Source: Candidatus Chloroploca asiatica (lineage in GTDB: Bacteria > Chloroflexota > Chloroflexia > Chloroflexales > Chloroflexaceae). Taken from it: a stretch of DNA of 64,000 nt. This document shows, piece after piece, positions 35,275-42,525 of this stretch. A program made the position numbers and the translations under genes. The stretch's first letter is position 1. Every line of letters starts with the position of its first letter. Below the pieces are notes generated by a model that was not told the DNA's origin, ran no database searches, and worked only from the letters and a program-made list of their open reading frames with translations. The stretch is taken from assembly GCF_002532075.1 (NCBI RefSeq), contig NZ_LYXE01000024.1, positions 1 through 64,000 of the forward strand. Direction: 5' to 3'.

Positions 35275-35311
35275 AGGGCTGATGCCCTGAAGACCCGTGT
35301 TGGTACGCGCA
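35275..35311 (-). repeat. Copy of the AGGGCTGAYGCCCT element
   Basis: AGGGCTGATGCCCT plus a flank with ACCCGTGT and TACGCG aligns, with a few changes, to 28084-28120 in the leuC-leuD gap of the same operon. It lies in the 237-base gap between ilvN and ilvC, which has no gene. Confidence 0.5.
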
Positions 35312-35380
35312 CTCCGTCCATCTTTTTCTGATGGATCGCCGTCTTTTGGTAAGGGCGCAGCGCGCTGTACCGCAACGAGA

Positions 35381-35416
35381 CAGCGGCGGTTGAAGGGATA
35401 ACTTCAACCGCCGCTG
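35381..35416 (-). terminator. 15-bp hairpin after ilvN
   Basis: CAGCGGCGGTTGAAG (35381-35395) pairs perfectly with 35402-35416 around a 6-base loop, 10 bases past the ilvN stop. ilvC continues in the same direction, so it is probably an intercistronic element. Confidence 0.6.
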
Positions 35417-35425
35417 ACTGACGAC

Positions 35426-35965
35426 TCAATTGAGGGTTGGCACCACCCCGCTGCCATTGGTATTCTCGACATACTCGCTGGCGTTATGCCCGCGTGCGCC
35501 GCGTACCATCGCGATGCGCCCGGTACGCATCATCTCTTTGATGCCATAGCCACGCACCACTTCGATAAAATTCTCGACCTTGCTCGGCGTACCGGTCATC
35601 TCAACAATCATCGTATTGGCCCCAACATCGACGATTTTGGCCTCGAAGACGCCAGAGATCGAAACGATCTCGTGGCGAACCGACGACGGGGCGTGCAATT
35701 TGAGCACCACCATCTCACGTTCAACGATGGGATCGTCAGTCACGTCACTAACCTTGATCACCTCGATCAAGCGATAGAGTTGTTTCACCACCTGCTCGAC
35801 GTGATCCGACTCGATAACCAGCGTGAGGCGGCTGATCTCGGGCTGTTCGCTATGACCGACGGCGAGACTCTCGATATTATAGCCGCGACGGCGGATCAAC
35901 CCGGCCACACGCGTGAGCACACCGGGACGATCCTGGACAAGCGCGACAATGGTATGTTTTTTCAT
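35426..35965 (-). CDS. ilvN: Acetolactate synthase small (regulatory) subunit
   Basis: A 179-residue regulatory subunit with an N-terminal ACT domain (HTIVALVQDRPGVLTRVAGLIRRRGYNIESL) that binds valine, followed by the second ACT-like part. It stimulates IlvB and confers feedback control. AGAGGG lies four bases before ATG 35965. The gene lies between ilvB and ilvC in the standard order. The symbol could equally be ilvH; the length fits either. Confidence 0.95.
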   Translation of the reverse strand: MKKHTIVALVQDRPGVLTRVAGLIRRRGYNIESLAVGHSEQPEISRLTLVIESDHVEQVVKQLYRLIEVIKVSDVTDDPIVEREMVVLKLHAPSSVRHEIVSISGVFEAKIVDVGANTMIVEMTGTPSKVENFIEVVRGYGIKEMMRTGRIAMVRGARGHNASEYVENTNGSGVVPTLN

Positions 35966-36050
35966 CGTGCCCTCTACCTTTATTTGTGGGCCTGTGGCCC
36001 GACGCTGTTGTGCTGGCGAACCAGGACGGGTGGGAGTAATGTCCCCACTT

Positions 36051-36097
36051 GCCCAGGGATGCGCACAAGGTCTCAGGCCTTGTGCGCATCCCTGGGC
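36051..36097 (-). terminator. 20-bp perfect hairpin between ilvB and ilvN
   Basis: Arms 36051-36070 and 36078-36097 around a 7-base loop, five bases after the ilvB stop. No U-tract follows. ilvN begins 86 bases on, so readthrough is expected, and a role in differential subunit expression is plausible. Confidence 0.6.
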
Positions 36098-36102
36098 GAT
36101 TA

Positions 36103-37848
36103 TTATGATGCCTGTGGGTCGACGGTGATCATCTCGCCGATGGAGGCATTTTGCGGCACCATCGGGAAGACATTGACTTCGCGTTCGACGCGGAAATCGA
36201 TCAAGACCGGGCCATCCGTCGCATAGGCTTCATCAATGGCCGCTTGCACCTGATCGCTATGCTCAACGGTGATGCCCTTCCAGTGATAGGCCTCGGCGAG
36301 TTTTGCGAAATCGGGGCCACTGAGGGGCGTCCCACTATAGCGCTTATTCTCGAAGAGCTCTTGCCACTGACGAACCATCCCAAGGTAGCCATTGTTAATG
36401 ATGGCTACCTTAATATTCTTGATCCCTTCCTGATGGATCGTCGCCATCTCTTGATTGGTCATCTGGAAGCCACCATCGCCACAGATCACCCAGATCGTCT
36501 CGTCGGGATGGGCAAGTGCGACGCCCAGCGAAGCGGGCACCGAGAAGCCCATGGTTGCGGCCCCGCCCGAGGTGATATGGGTCCGTGGCCCGGCGTTCCA
36601 ATCCAGCAACTGGGCGGCCCACATCTGATGCTGACCGACATCGGTCACCACGCGATAATTGCCGCGCAGGGCGAGCGTCTGATTGATTTTCTCGTAGACA
36701 TCATGCGGGGGCAGGGCCATATGGAGGGTATCGGCCCGATTGACATACTGCTGCTTGCCCTGATGTTTGTCTTGCATCTCGCGGATATGTTCCATCCAAT
36801 CCGAGGCCGCGCTATGCAGGTCAGCCAGTTCTTCGCGGGCGGGCATCTCTTCAAGCAGGGCGAGCAACGTTGCGCGGGCATCACCGACGATGGGCACGGT
36901 CACCTTGACATTCTTGCCAATTTCGGAGGGGTCGATATCAACGTGGATCACTTTGGCATTGGGCGCAAAGGTACTGGCCTTGCCGGTCACGCGGTCATCA
37001 AAACGTCCACCGATATTAAAGAGCACATCGCAGGTCTGGATCGCCCGATTGACATGCACCCACCCGTGCATCCCGGGCATGCCAATGCTGAGGGGATGTT
37101 CTTCAGGGAACGAGCCAATGCCGTGGAGCGTCGTAATCACCGGAATGCGCAACTTCTCGGCGAAGTGGCGCAGTTCATCGCCAGCGCCCGACATAATCAC
37201 GCCATTACCGGCAATAATCAAAGGTTTTTTGGCCTGACTGAGGAGTTTGAGGGCTTCACGGATCTGCTTGCGATTGGGCTGATAGGTAGGCTTGTAGCCG
37301 GGCAAATTGAGCTTGATATCCCAGTTGGGCACGACACTCTTTTGCATCGCATCTTTTGTAATATCAATCAAGACCGGGCCGGGGCGACCGGTGGTGGCAA
37401 TATGGATCGCCTCTTTGAAGACATACGCGAGCTCATTCGCATCCTTGACCAGATAATTGTGCTTGGTAATAGGCATCGTAATGCCAGTAATATCGGTCTC
37501 CTGGAAGGCATCCTTGCCCAGCACGTGGCTACCAACCTGCCCACAGATCGCCAGCAGGGGTGTGCTATCCATCATCGCATCGGCGATAGGCGTCACCAGA
37601 TTCGTCACCCCGGGGCCACTGGTCCCGATACAGACACCGATGCGCCCGGTCGAACGTGCATACCCCTCAGCGGCGTGGCCTGCGCCCTGCTCGTGCCGAC
37701 AGAGCACGTGGCGCAACCGATCACGATACTCCCACATCGCAAAATAGAATGGCATGATGGCCCCACCAGGGATGCCAAACATCACCTCGACCCCCTCGCG
37801 GATGAGTGCCTCACACATGATCTGGGCACCGGTCATTTGTTCGGACAT
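36103..37848 (-). CDS. ilvB: Acetolactate synthase large (catalytic) subunit
   Basis: A 581-residue ThDP-dependent acetohydroxyacid synthase, the first common enzyme of valine, leucine and isoleucine synthesis. N-terminal pyrimidine-binding part: FGIPGGAIMPFY and CRHEQGAGHAAEGYAR, with the catalytic Glu. C-terminal pyrophosphate part: GDGGFQMTNQEMATI and NNGYLGMVRQWQ, the ThDP-binding motif. AGGAGG stands before ATG 37848. It is the first structural gene of the operon, behind a leader peptide and an attenuator. Confidence 0.97.
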   Translation of the reverse strand: MSEQMTGAQIMCEALIREGVEVMFGIPGGAIMPFYFAMWEYRDRLRHVLCRHEQGAGHAAEGYARSTGRIGVCIGTSGPGVTNLVTPIADAMMDSTPLLAICGQVGSHVLGKDAFQETDITGITMPITKHNYLVKDANELAYVFKEAIHIATTGRPGPVLIDITKDAMQKSVVPNWDIKLNLPGYKPTYQPNRKQIREALKLLSQAKKPLIIAGNGVIMSGAGDELRHFAEKLRIPVITTLHGIGSFPEEHPLSIGMPGMHGWVHVNRAIQTCDVLFNIGGRFDDRVTGKASTFAPNAKVIHVDIDPSEIGKNVKVTVPIVGDARATLLALLEEMPAREELADLHSAASDWMEHIREMQDKHQGKQQYVNRADTLHMALPPHDVYEKINQTLALRGNYRVVTDVGQHQMWAAQLLDWNAGPRTHITSGGAATMGFSVPASLGVALAHPDETIWVICGDGGFQMTNQEMATIHQEGIKNIKVAIINNGYLGMVRQWQELFENKRYSGTPLSGPDFAKLAEAYHWKGITVEHSDQVQAAIDEAYATDGPVLIDFRVEREVNVFPMVPQNASIGEMITVDPQAS

Positions 37849-37920
37849 GAGCCGTTCCTCCTGACGTTGCGTCTATGTACGACCTGCTGCAAGGCAGTGC
37901 GACGATAGACTGGTGACATT

Positions 37921-37948
37921 AAAAAACCCCCTGGTCGCATCCAGGAGG
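37921..37948 (-). terminator. Rho-independent attenuator upstream of ilvB
   Basis: On the minus strand, an 8-bp stem CCTCCTGG/CCAGGGGG with loop ATGCGA is followed directly by TTTTTT. It lies 73 bases before ilvB, after the leader peptide. AACCTCCT, which overlaps the 5' arm, can instead pair with AGGGGGTT located just after the leader stop codon, forming an antiterminator. Confidence 0.85.
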
Positions 37949-37989
37949 TTCAGTCTCGCTCACTCTACCAGGCCCGCAGGCTCAACCCC

Positions 37990-38067
37990 CTAAACACGTT
38001 TGCTCCACCCAATAAGGAGGAGTACAAGACCGCTAATAAGGAGTACGAGCACTGATCTGGGAGCCAT
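37990..38067 (-). CDS. Branched-chain amino acid leader peptide (attenuation)
   Basis: A 25-residue open frame from ATG 38067 to TAG 37990, located between the operon promoter and the attenuator. Thirteen of the 25 residues are Leu, Val or Ile, concentrated in VLVLLISGLVLLLI (residues 6-19), followed by GWSKRV. That is the composition of ilv/leu leader peptides such as E. coli ilvL, without sequence homology. Ribosome stalling at these codons would expose AGGGGGTT just after the stop, which then pairs with the 5' arm of the terminator. When translation is fast, Leu codon sequence ACTCCT within the leader could pair with AGGGGGT instead. The ribosome-binding site is weak (AAGGA, rather distant). 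The peptide itself probably has no other role. Confidence 0.85.
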   Translation of the reverse strand: MAPRSVLVLLISGLVLLLIGWSKRV

Positions 38068-38112
38068 AAGGGTATTTTCAATCCTTAGATATTGTTCTAT
38101 CGAACGGGGTTA

Positions 38113-38142
38113 AGGATACCACAGGTATGGAGTTAATGTCAA
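38113..38142 (-). promoter_or_regulatory. Promoter of the ilv-leu operon
   Basis: A perfect TTGACA (38137-38142) and TATCCT (38113-38118) with an 18-base spacer on the minus strand. The start would be near 38106, about 40 bases before the leader peptide ATG. The galT terminator hairpin begins five bases upstream of the -35 box. Confidence 0.7.
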
Positions 38143-38146
38143 ACGT

Positions 38147-38193
38147 CATGCTTCGGCAAACTGCCAGCATTGCTGGCAGTTTGCCGAAGCATG
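38147..38193. terminator. Perfect palindromic hairpin after galT
   Basis: Arms of 23 bases (22 bp if read with an ATT triloop and GC closing pairs), four bases after the galT stop. It has no U-tract. It separates galT from the ilv operon promoter immediately downstream. Confidence 0.7.
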
Positions 38194-38196
38194 GGG

Positions 38197-39198
38197 TTAT
38201 GCTTGTGGTTCTTCGCGGAGGAAGGCGGCGCACTGTTCAGGGAGGGCGGGATTGATCCAGACGCCGCTGCCTAGTTCGAAGCCGGCACTGCGACTGAGGC
38301 GAGGGATGATGGCAATATACCAGTGAAAGTAGCCATTTTCTGGCTCTTTGGTTGGCGTTGTGCGAATGATCATGTTGTAGTCGGGATCATTCAGATGGCT
38401 ATAGAGGCGAAAGAGCACATCGCGGAGGAGTGGTGCCAAATGCATCATCTCTTCGTCGGAGGCGTTGAGAAAGCTCGCACGATGATGGCGGGGCAGGATC
38501 CAGATATGGAAGGGTGAAGACGAAGCATAGAGCACAAAGGCGACATAATGATCATTGATCGCAACAATCCGTTCGCCACTGATCAATTCATCATTGAGCA
38601 TCGTACAAAAGACGCACTGGCCGGTATCATCAAAGAAGCGACGGGCCTCTTCGATGCGGTGTCGGATATTGCCAGGTACAATGGGGAGGCCAATGATCTG
38701 GCTATGGGCATGAGGTAACGACGCCCCGGCTCGTTCACCGTGGTTTTTGAAAAAGACAATTTGCTCGATGCGCGTATCGCTGGCAATTTGCTGCCCCCGG
38801 CGGCGATACATCAGCAACACATCGCGCACTTCTTCGTCGGTCATCAAGGCGAGCGTTGCATTATGCAGACGGTGCTCAACCAGAACCTCGTGATAGCCAA
38901 TGCCCGTAATGCGGCGTTCCACGCCATTGAACACCCTGGCGAGCGAGCCGTCGTGGGCGAGGGCGGGGTACTTATTGCGTACAACACGCGTTGTCCACGG
39001 GCCATCCTCGGGGTCGCGACAGACCTCAAGATCCAGTTCTTCATTACCGACACAGAAAGGACATGCCGGGTCGTGTTCATGGCGCTCGTGGGTGCGGATG
39101 CGATTGCTTGCTTCGGCGTAGGCATTGGGACGGCGTGCCCGCTCGCTGGCAATAATGACCCATTCGCGGGTTGCAATGTTTTGCCGTAGCTCGGCCAT
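38197..39198 (-). CDS. galT: Galactose-1-phosphate uridylyltransferase
   Basis: A 333-residue HIT-superfamily nucleotidyltransferase that exchanges UMP between UDP-glucose and galactose-1-phosphate in the Leloir pathway. ATG 39198 gives MAELRQNIATREWVIIASERA, a family start; the longer frame is spurious. Zinc and substrate motifs include CPFCVGNE and SLPHAHSQIIGLP with the His-x-His active site. A C-terminal half with HWYIAIIPRLSRSAGFE follows. No galK or galE is in the window; the GHMP kinase at 23524 is not a close GalK match. Confidence 0.93.
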   Translation of the reverse strand: MAELRQNIATREWVIIASERARRPNAYAEASNRIRTHERHEHDPACPFCVGNEELDLEVCRDPEDGPWTTRVVRNKYPALAHDGSLARVFNGVERRITGIGYHEVLVEHRLHNATLALMTDEEVRDVLLMYRRRGQQIASDTRIEQIVFFKNHGERAGASLPHAHSQIIGLPIVPGNIRHRIEEARRFFDDTGQCVFCTMLNDELISGERIVAINDHYVAFVLYASSSPFHIWILPRHHRASFLNASDEEMMHLAPLLRDVLFRLYSHLNDPDYNMIIRTTPTKEPENGYFHWYIAIIPRLSRSAGFELGSGVWINPALPEQCAAFLREEPQA

Positions 39199-39294
39199 GG
39201 GCGTTACGATCCTATGCGCGGCCTCCGGTGGCCGTACGGTCTCTTCCCTTCCCGCACAGCATTGCACGGAGGGATGGGCATATCCACCGCCCCT

Positions 39295-39324
39295 ATTGTA
39301 GCCGTAAGCACCTGCTCTGCGCAA
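39295..39324 (-). promoter_or_regulatory. Putative galT promoter
   Basis: TTGCGC (39319-39324) and TACAAT (39295-39300) with an 18-base spacer on the minus strand, about 97 bases before the galT ATG. The -35 is weak. Confidence 0.35.
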
Positions 39325-39354
39325 GGGGCGTACCGATAGAGATACAGTGATTTA

Positions 39355-39363
39355 TGTTACAAT
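39355..39363 (+). promoter_or_regulatory. Extended -10 of the ABC transporter operon
   Basis: TGT immediately before TACAAT (39358-39363) gives an extended -10 in the divergent gap with galT. No good -35 is seen. The predicted start is about 33 bases before GTG 39403. Confidence 0.45.
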
Positions 39364-39402
39364 ACGAAAACTACATGGCTTTTGCCCCCCAAGAGGTGCG
39401 CT

Positions 39403-40956
39403 GTGACCCAGAATGGCCAGGATCGCCCGGTGGTACTGGAGGCGCGCGGGATTACCAAGCGTTTTCCTGGTGTGGTTGCGAATGATAATGTCTCGCTCAA
39501 GCTCTTGCAGGGTGAGGTGCTTGCGCTGCTTGGCGAAAATGGCGCGGGCAAATCTACCCTCATGAATATCCTCTATGGACTCTATGGCCAAGATGAGGGT
39601 GAGATTTTTGTCAATGGTGCCCCGTTACGCGTGAGTAGTCCTCACGAGTCGATTCAGCGTGGCATTGGTATGGTGCATCAGCACTTTCAGCTCGTGCCGG
39701 TGATGACGGTGACCGAGAATGTTATTCTTGGGAATGAGGTCATGCGCCGTGGTCTCCTTGATCGACGCCAGGCCGGGCAGCGCATTCGTGAAATTTCGCA
39801 ACAGTATGGCTTGCCCGTTGACCCCGAGGCGCTCATTGCTGATCTTGATGTTGGTGCCCAGCAGCGCGTCGAGATTATCAAGGCGCTCTATCGCAATGCC
39901 GATATTTTGATTCTCGATGAACCGACGGCGGTGCTGACCCCGCAAGAGGCTGATGATCTGGTGCGCGTGATGCGTACGCTGACGGCGCAAGGCAAGTCGC
40001 TGATCTTTATTACCCATAAATTGCGTGAAGTGCTTGAGGTTGCCGATCGCATTATGGTGTTGCGCGGTGGACGCGTTGTTGGTGAGACGACGCCCGCCGA
40101 GGCGACTGAGGCGAGTCTTGCTTCGTTGATGGTTGGGCGCACGGTGTTGTTGCGGGTTGACAAAGAAGTGGCACGTCCCGGTGCCCCGGTACTTGAGGTA
40201 CGGAACTTGCAGGTACGCGATGATCGTCAGTTGATGGCGGTCAATGATGTGAGCTTTGAAGTTCATGCTGGCGAGATCCTTGGCATTGCCGGGGTGCAGG
40301 GCAATGGGCAGACCGAGCTAGTGCAGGCCGTGAATGGGTTGCGTTCGGCTGTTGCCGGGTCGATTCGCATTGCCGGTCAGGATGTCACACTGGCAAGTTC
40401 GCGGACGGTCAGTGAACTTGGGGTGGCCCATATTCCCGAGGATCGGCAGCGTGATGGTATTATTGCCAGTTATCCTTTGACGGATAATGGGGTGCTCGAA
40501 TATTATTATCGTGAGCCTTTTGCCCGTGGCATTGTCCGCAATGAGCAGGAGGTGACCAAGCACGCGCAAGACCTGGTGACGCGCTTTGATGTACGTACCC
40601 CAGGGGTGCATGTTGCGGCGAGTTCGTTGAGTGGCGGTAATCAGCAGAAATTCATTGTGGCGCGCGAATTCTCGCATCCCCTGAAGCTCTTGATTGCGGC
40701 TCAGCCGACCCGTGGCATTGATGTTGGCTCAATTGAGTTTATTCACAATCAGATTGTGCATAAACGTGATGAGGGCGTGGCCGTGCTGGTAGTATCGGCT
40801 GAGCTTGATGAGATCCTGGCGCTCTCGGATCGCATCGCGGTGATGTATCACGGGCGGATTGTCGCGATTGTCAACAATGGTGACCTCTCCCGTGCGCAAC
40901 TGGGCCTTTTGATGGCCGGGGTGAGCCTCAAAGAGGCTATGGTCTTGCAACAGTAG
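39403..40956 (+). CDS. Nucleoside/simple-sugar ABC transporter ATP-binding protein (BmpA-system type)
   Basis: A 517-residue ATPase with two fused nucleotide-binding domains, as in RbsA and YufO-type importers. First half: ALLGENGAGKSTLMNIL Walker A, then VGAQQRVEIIKALYRNADILILDEPTA. Second half: GIAGVQGNGQTELVQAVNG (degenerate Walker A, usual for these proteins), LSGGNQQKFIVAREF and AAQPTRGIDVG. GTG 39403 is preferred over the TTG at 39382 because AGAGG sits just upstream. It powers the permease encoded next. Homologues mostly import nucleosides or purines. Confidence 0.88.
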   Translation: MTQNGQDRPVVLEARGITKRFPGVVANDNVSLKLLQGEVLALLGENGAGKSTLMNILYGLYGQDEGEIFVNGAPLRVSSPHESIQRGIGMVHQHFQLVPVMTVTENVILGNEVMRRGLLDRRQAGQRIREISQQYGLPVDPEALIADLDVGAQQRVEIIKALYRNADILILDEPTAVLTPQEADDLVRVMRTLTAQGKSLIFITHKLREVLEVADRIMVLRGGRVVGETTPAEATEASLASLMVGRTVLLRVDKEVARPGAPVLEVRNLQVRDDRQLMAVNDVSFEVHAGEILGIAGVQGNGQTELVQAVNGLRSAVAGSIRIAGQDVTLASSRTVSELGVAHIPEDRQRDGIIASYPLTDNGVLEYYYREPFARGIVRNEQEVTKHAQDLVTRFDVRTPGVHVAASSLSGGNQQKFIVAREFSHPLKLLIAAQPTRGIDVGSIEFIHNQIVHKRDEGVAVLVVSAELDEILALSDRIAVMYHGRIVAIVNNGDLSRAQLGLLMAGVSLKEAMVLQQ

Positions 40957-40976
40957 ATAGATGAGCGGAGTTTCGC

Positions 40977-42119
40977 ATGGCCGTCGAGGGACGTACTCCT
41001 GAACCTGCGCAACCGGCGGGTTTCCGCGCTTTCTGGGCACGCTATTCGCCGTTGTTCGTGCCAATTCTGGCTGTGATTACGGCCCTGATCGTCGGGGCCG
41101 TGATTATCGGTATAACCGGGGGCGATTGGCTCGCTGCGTATATCGGGCTCTGGCAAGGTGCGTTTGGTTCGCCACGGGCGTTGGCGAATACGGTGATCCG
41201 CAGTACTCCTTATATTATCTGTGGTCTCGCCGTGGCGCTCGCTTTCAAGTCGGGTCTCTTTAATATCGGGGCTGAAGGTCAACTCTATGCCGGGGCGATG
41301 TGCGCCGTGGTGATTGGCACCACGCTCAAGTTGCCGCCGATTTTGCACATTCCGATGGGCATTGTGGCGGGTGCTGTGGGTGGGGCTGCATGGGCGGCCA
41401 TTGCCGGTATTCTCAAGGCGCGGACGGGGGCGCACGAGGTGATCAATACGATCATGCTCAACTATATCGCGCTGCGGCTTACCGACTGGCTGATCCGGAG
41501 CCGTCAGCCGCTGTTACTTGGCGATCCGCTTGATACGAGTAGTTCGCGTACCCCGTTTATTGCCGAGTCGATGCGTCTGCCCAATATCCGCCTCGGTGAG
41601 ACGACGGCGTTGCACGCTGGCATTCTGATGGCGATCATCCTGGTCTTTTTGGTGGCCTGGTTTTTGAATCGCACCACGATTGGCTTTGAGTTGCGCACCT
41701 CGGGCACCAATCCGAATGCGGCGAAGTATGCCGGCATCAGTGTTCCCAAAACGATTGTCCTTGCCATGGTGCTGTCGGGCAGCCTGGCTGGTCTGGCGGG
41801 GGCCGGCGAGGTGATGGGTGTGCGCTATGCGGTGAGCACCGATTTTATTTCGGGCGTCGGCTTTGATGCGATTGCCGTGGCACTATTGGCGCGCTCGAAT
41901 CCGATTGGCATCCTCTTTTCTGGGTTGCTCTGGGGGGCTTTGCTCACCGGGGCACGGTTGATGCAGGTGCGCGCCGGGATTTCCATTGATGTGATTCGCA
42001 TTATTCAGGCGCTCATTATTATGTTTATCGCCGCTGACCAGATTGTGCGCTGGATGTACCGCATTCCTCAACGCAAACCTGGTGAAGAGGTGTTGATCAG
42101 CAAGGGTTGGGGCGGGTAG
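40977..42119 (+). CDS. Nucleoside-type ABC transporter permease (YufP-like)
   Basis: A 380-residue polytopic permease of the BmpA/branched-chain permease superfamily, starting 20 bases after the ATPase gene. Hydrophobic helices begin near SPLFVPILAVITALIVGAVI. The family signature GLFNIGAEGQLYAGAMCAVV is clear, as is GAHEVINTIMLNYIALRLTDWLI and the later GLAGAGEVMGVRY. Systems of this type normally have a second permease and a BMP lipoprotein. Neither gene is present; a hairpin follows directly. The missing parts must be elsewhere if the system works. Confidence 0.88.
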   Translation: MAVEGRTPEPAQPAGFRAFWARYSPLFVPILAVITALIVGAVIIGITGGDWLAAYIGLWQGAFGSPRALANTVIRSTPYIICGLAVALAFKSGLFNIGAEGQLYAGAMCAVVIGTTLKLPPILHIPMGIVAGAVGGAAWAAIAGILKARTGAHEVINTIMLNYIALRLTDWLIRSRQPLLLGDPLDTSSSRTPFIAESMRLPNIRLGETTALHAGILMAIILVFLVAWFLNRTTIGFELRTSGTNPNAAKYAGISVPKTIVLAMVLSGSLAGLAGAGEVMGVRYAVSTDFISGVGFDAIAVALLARSNPIGILFSGLLWGALLTGARLMQVRAGISIDVIRIIQALIIMFIAADQIVRWMYRIPQRKPGEEVLISKGWGG

Positions 42120-42135
42120 ATGATCTTCATGTACT

Positions 42136-42174
42136 CCTCTGCGTAGCAGCGGCTTGGCCGCTGCTACGCAGAGG
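42136..42174. terminator. 18-bp perfect hairpin after the ABC permease
   Basis: Arms 42136-42153 and 42157-42174 with triloop TTG and a GC-NNN-GC apex. It lies between the permease stop and the convergent small minus-strand gene. Confidence 0.7.
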
Positions 42175-42179
42175 TCTCT

Positions 42180-42490
42180 TCACGTTGTTTGCTCGAGCGC
42201 GTCAAGCAAGGTGATCATGTCGTCATAGGCGAATTCATAGGCCATTGCTTCGATTTGCTGGTCAACCGAAGCTTCGAAGGGCTTGATCTGGGTGGCGAGT
42301 GCATTGATCGCGCTCAGATCGCCGAGCATGATGGCGTCGCGGAGTTGATGCAAGAGTGCTGGTGGGATCATTTGCGTGGGGAACCAGGACGGCCGGACGG
42401 ATCAGATTATGGCGTCCGGTATACGCAAGCACAAAGACAACGGCTCCGAAGGCAACAAAGGCCACAAATGAGAAGCGGATATGATTGATT
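42180..42490 (-). pseudogene. Probable remnant of a sensor-kinase-like gene
   Basis: A 63-residue frame (42180-42371) reads IPPALLHQLRDAIMLGDLSAI...LLDALEQ. This strongly resembles the small helical C-terminal domain of hybrid histidine kinases in cyanobacteria and Chloroflexota. Immediately upstream, in a different minus-strand frame (about 42400-42490), lies a membrane-helix-like stretch, RFSFVAFVAFGAVVFVLAYT. Kinase and receiver domains are missing, and the two parts are out of frame. The likeliest reading is a deleted and frameshifted gene. A genuine 63-residue protein from 42371 cannot be excluded. Confidence 0.45.
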
Positions 42491-42525
42491 AGCGCTTTAG
42501 AAGTTATTATTGAAAGGCTTGTTCT

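Noticed and set aside
36151-37908. 585-residue plus-strand open frame opposite ilvB
   Set aside because: It lies fully antisense to a complete, well-conserved ilvB, and its composition is that of a reverse-strand shadow in GC-rich DNA, with no ribosome-binding site or motif.
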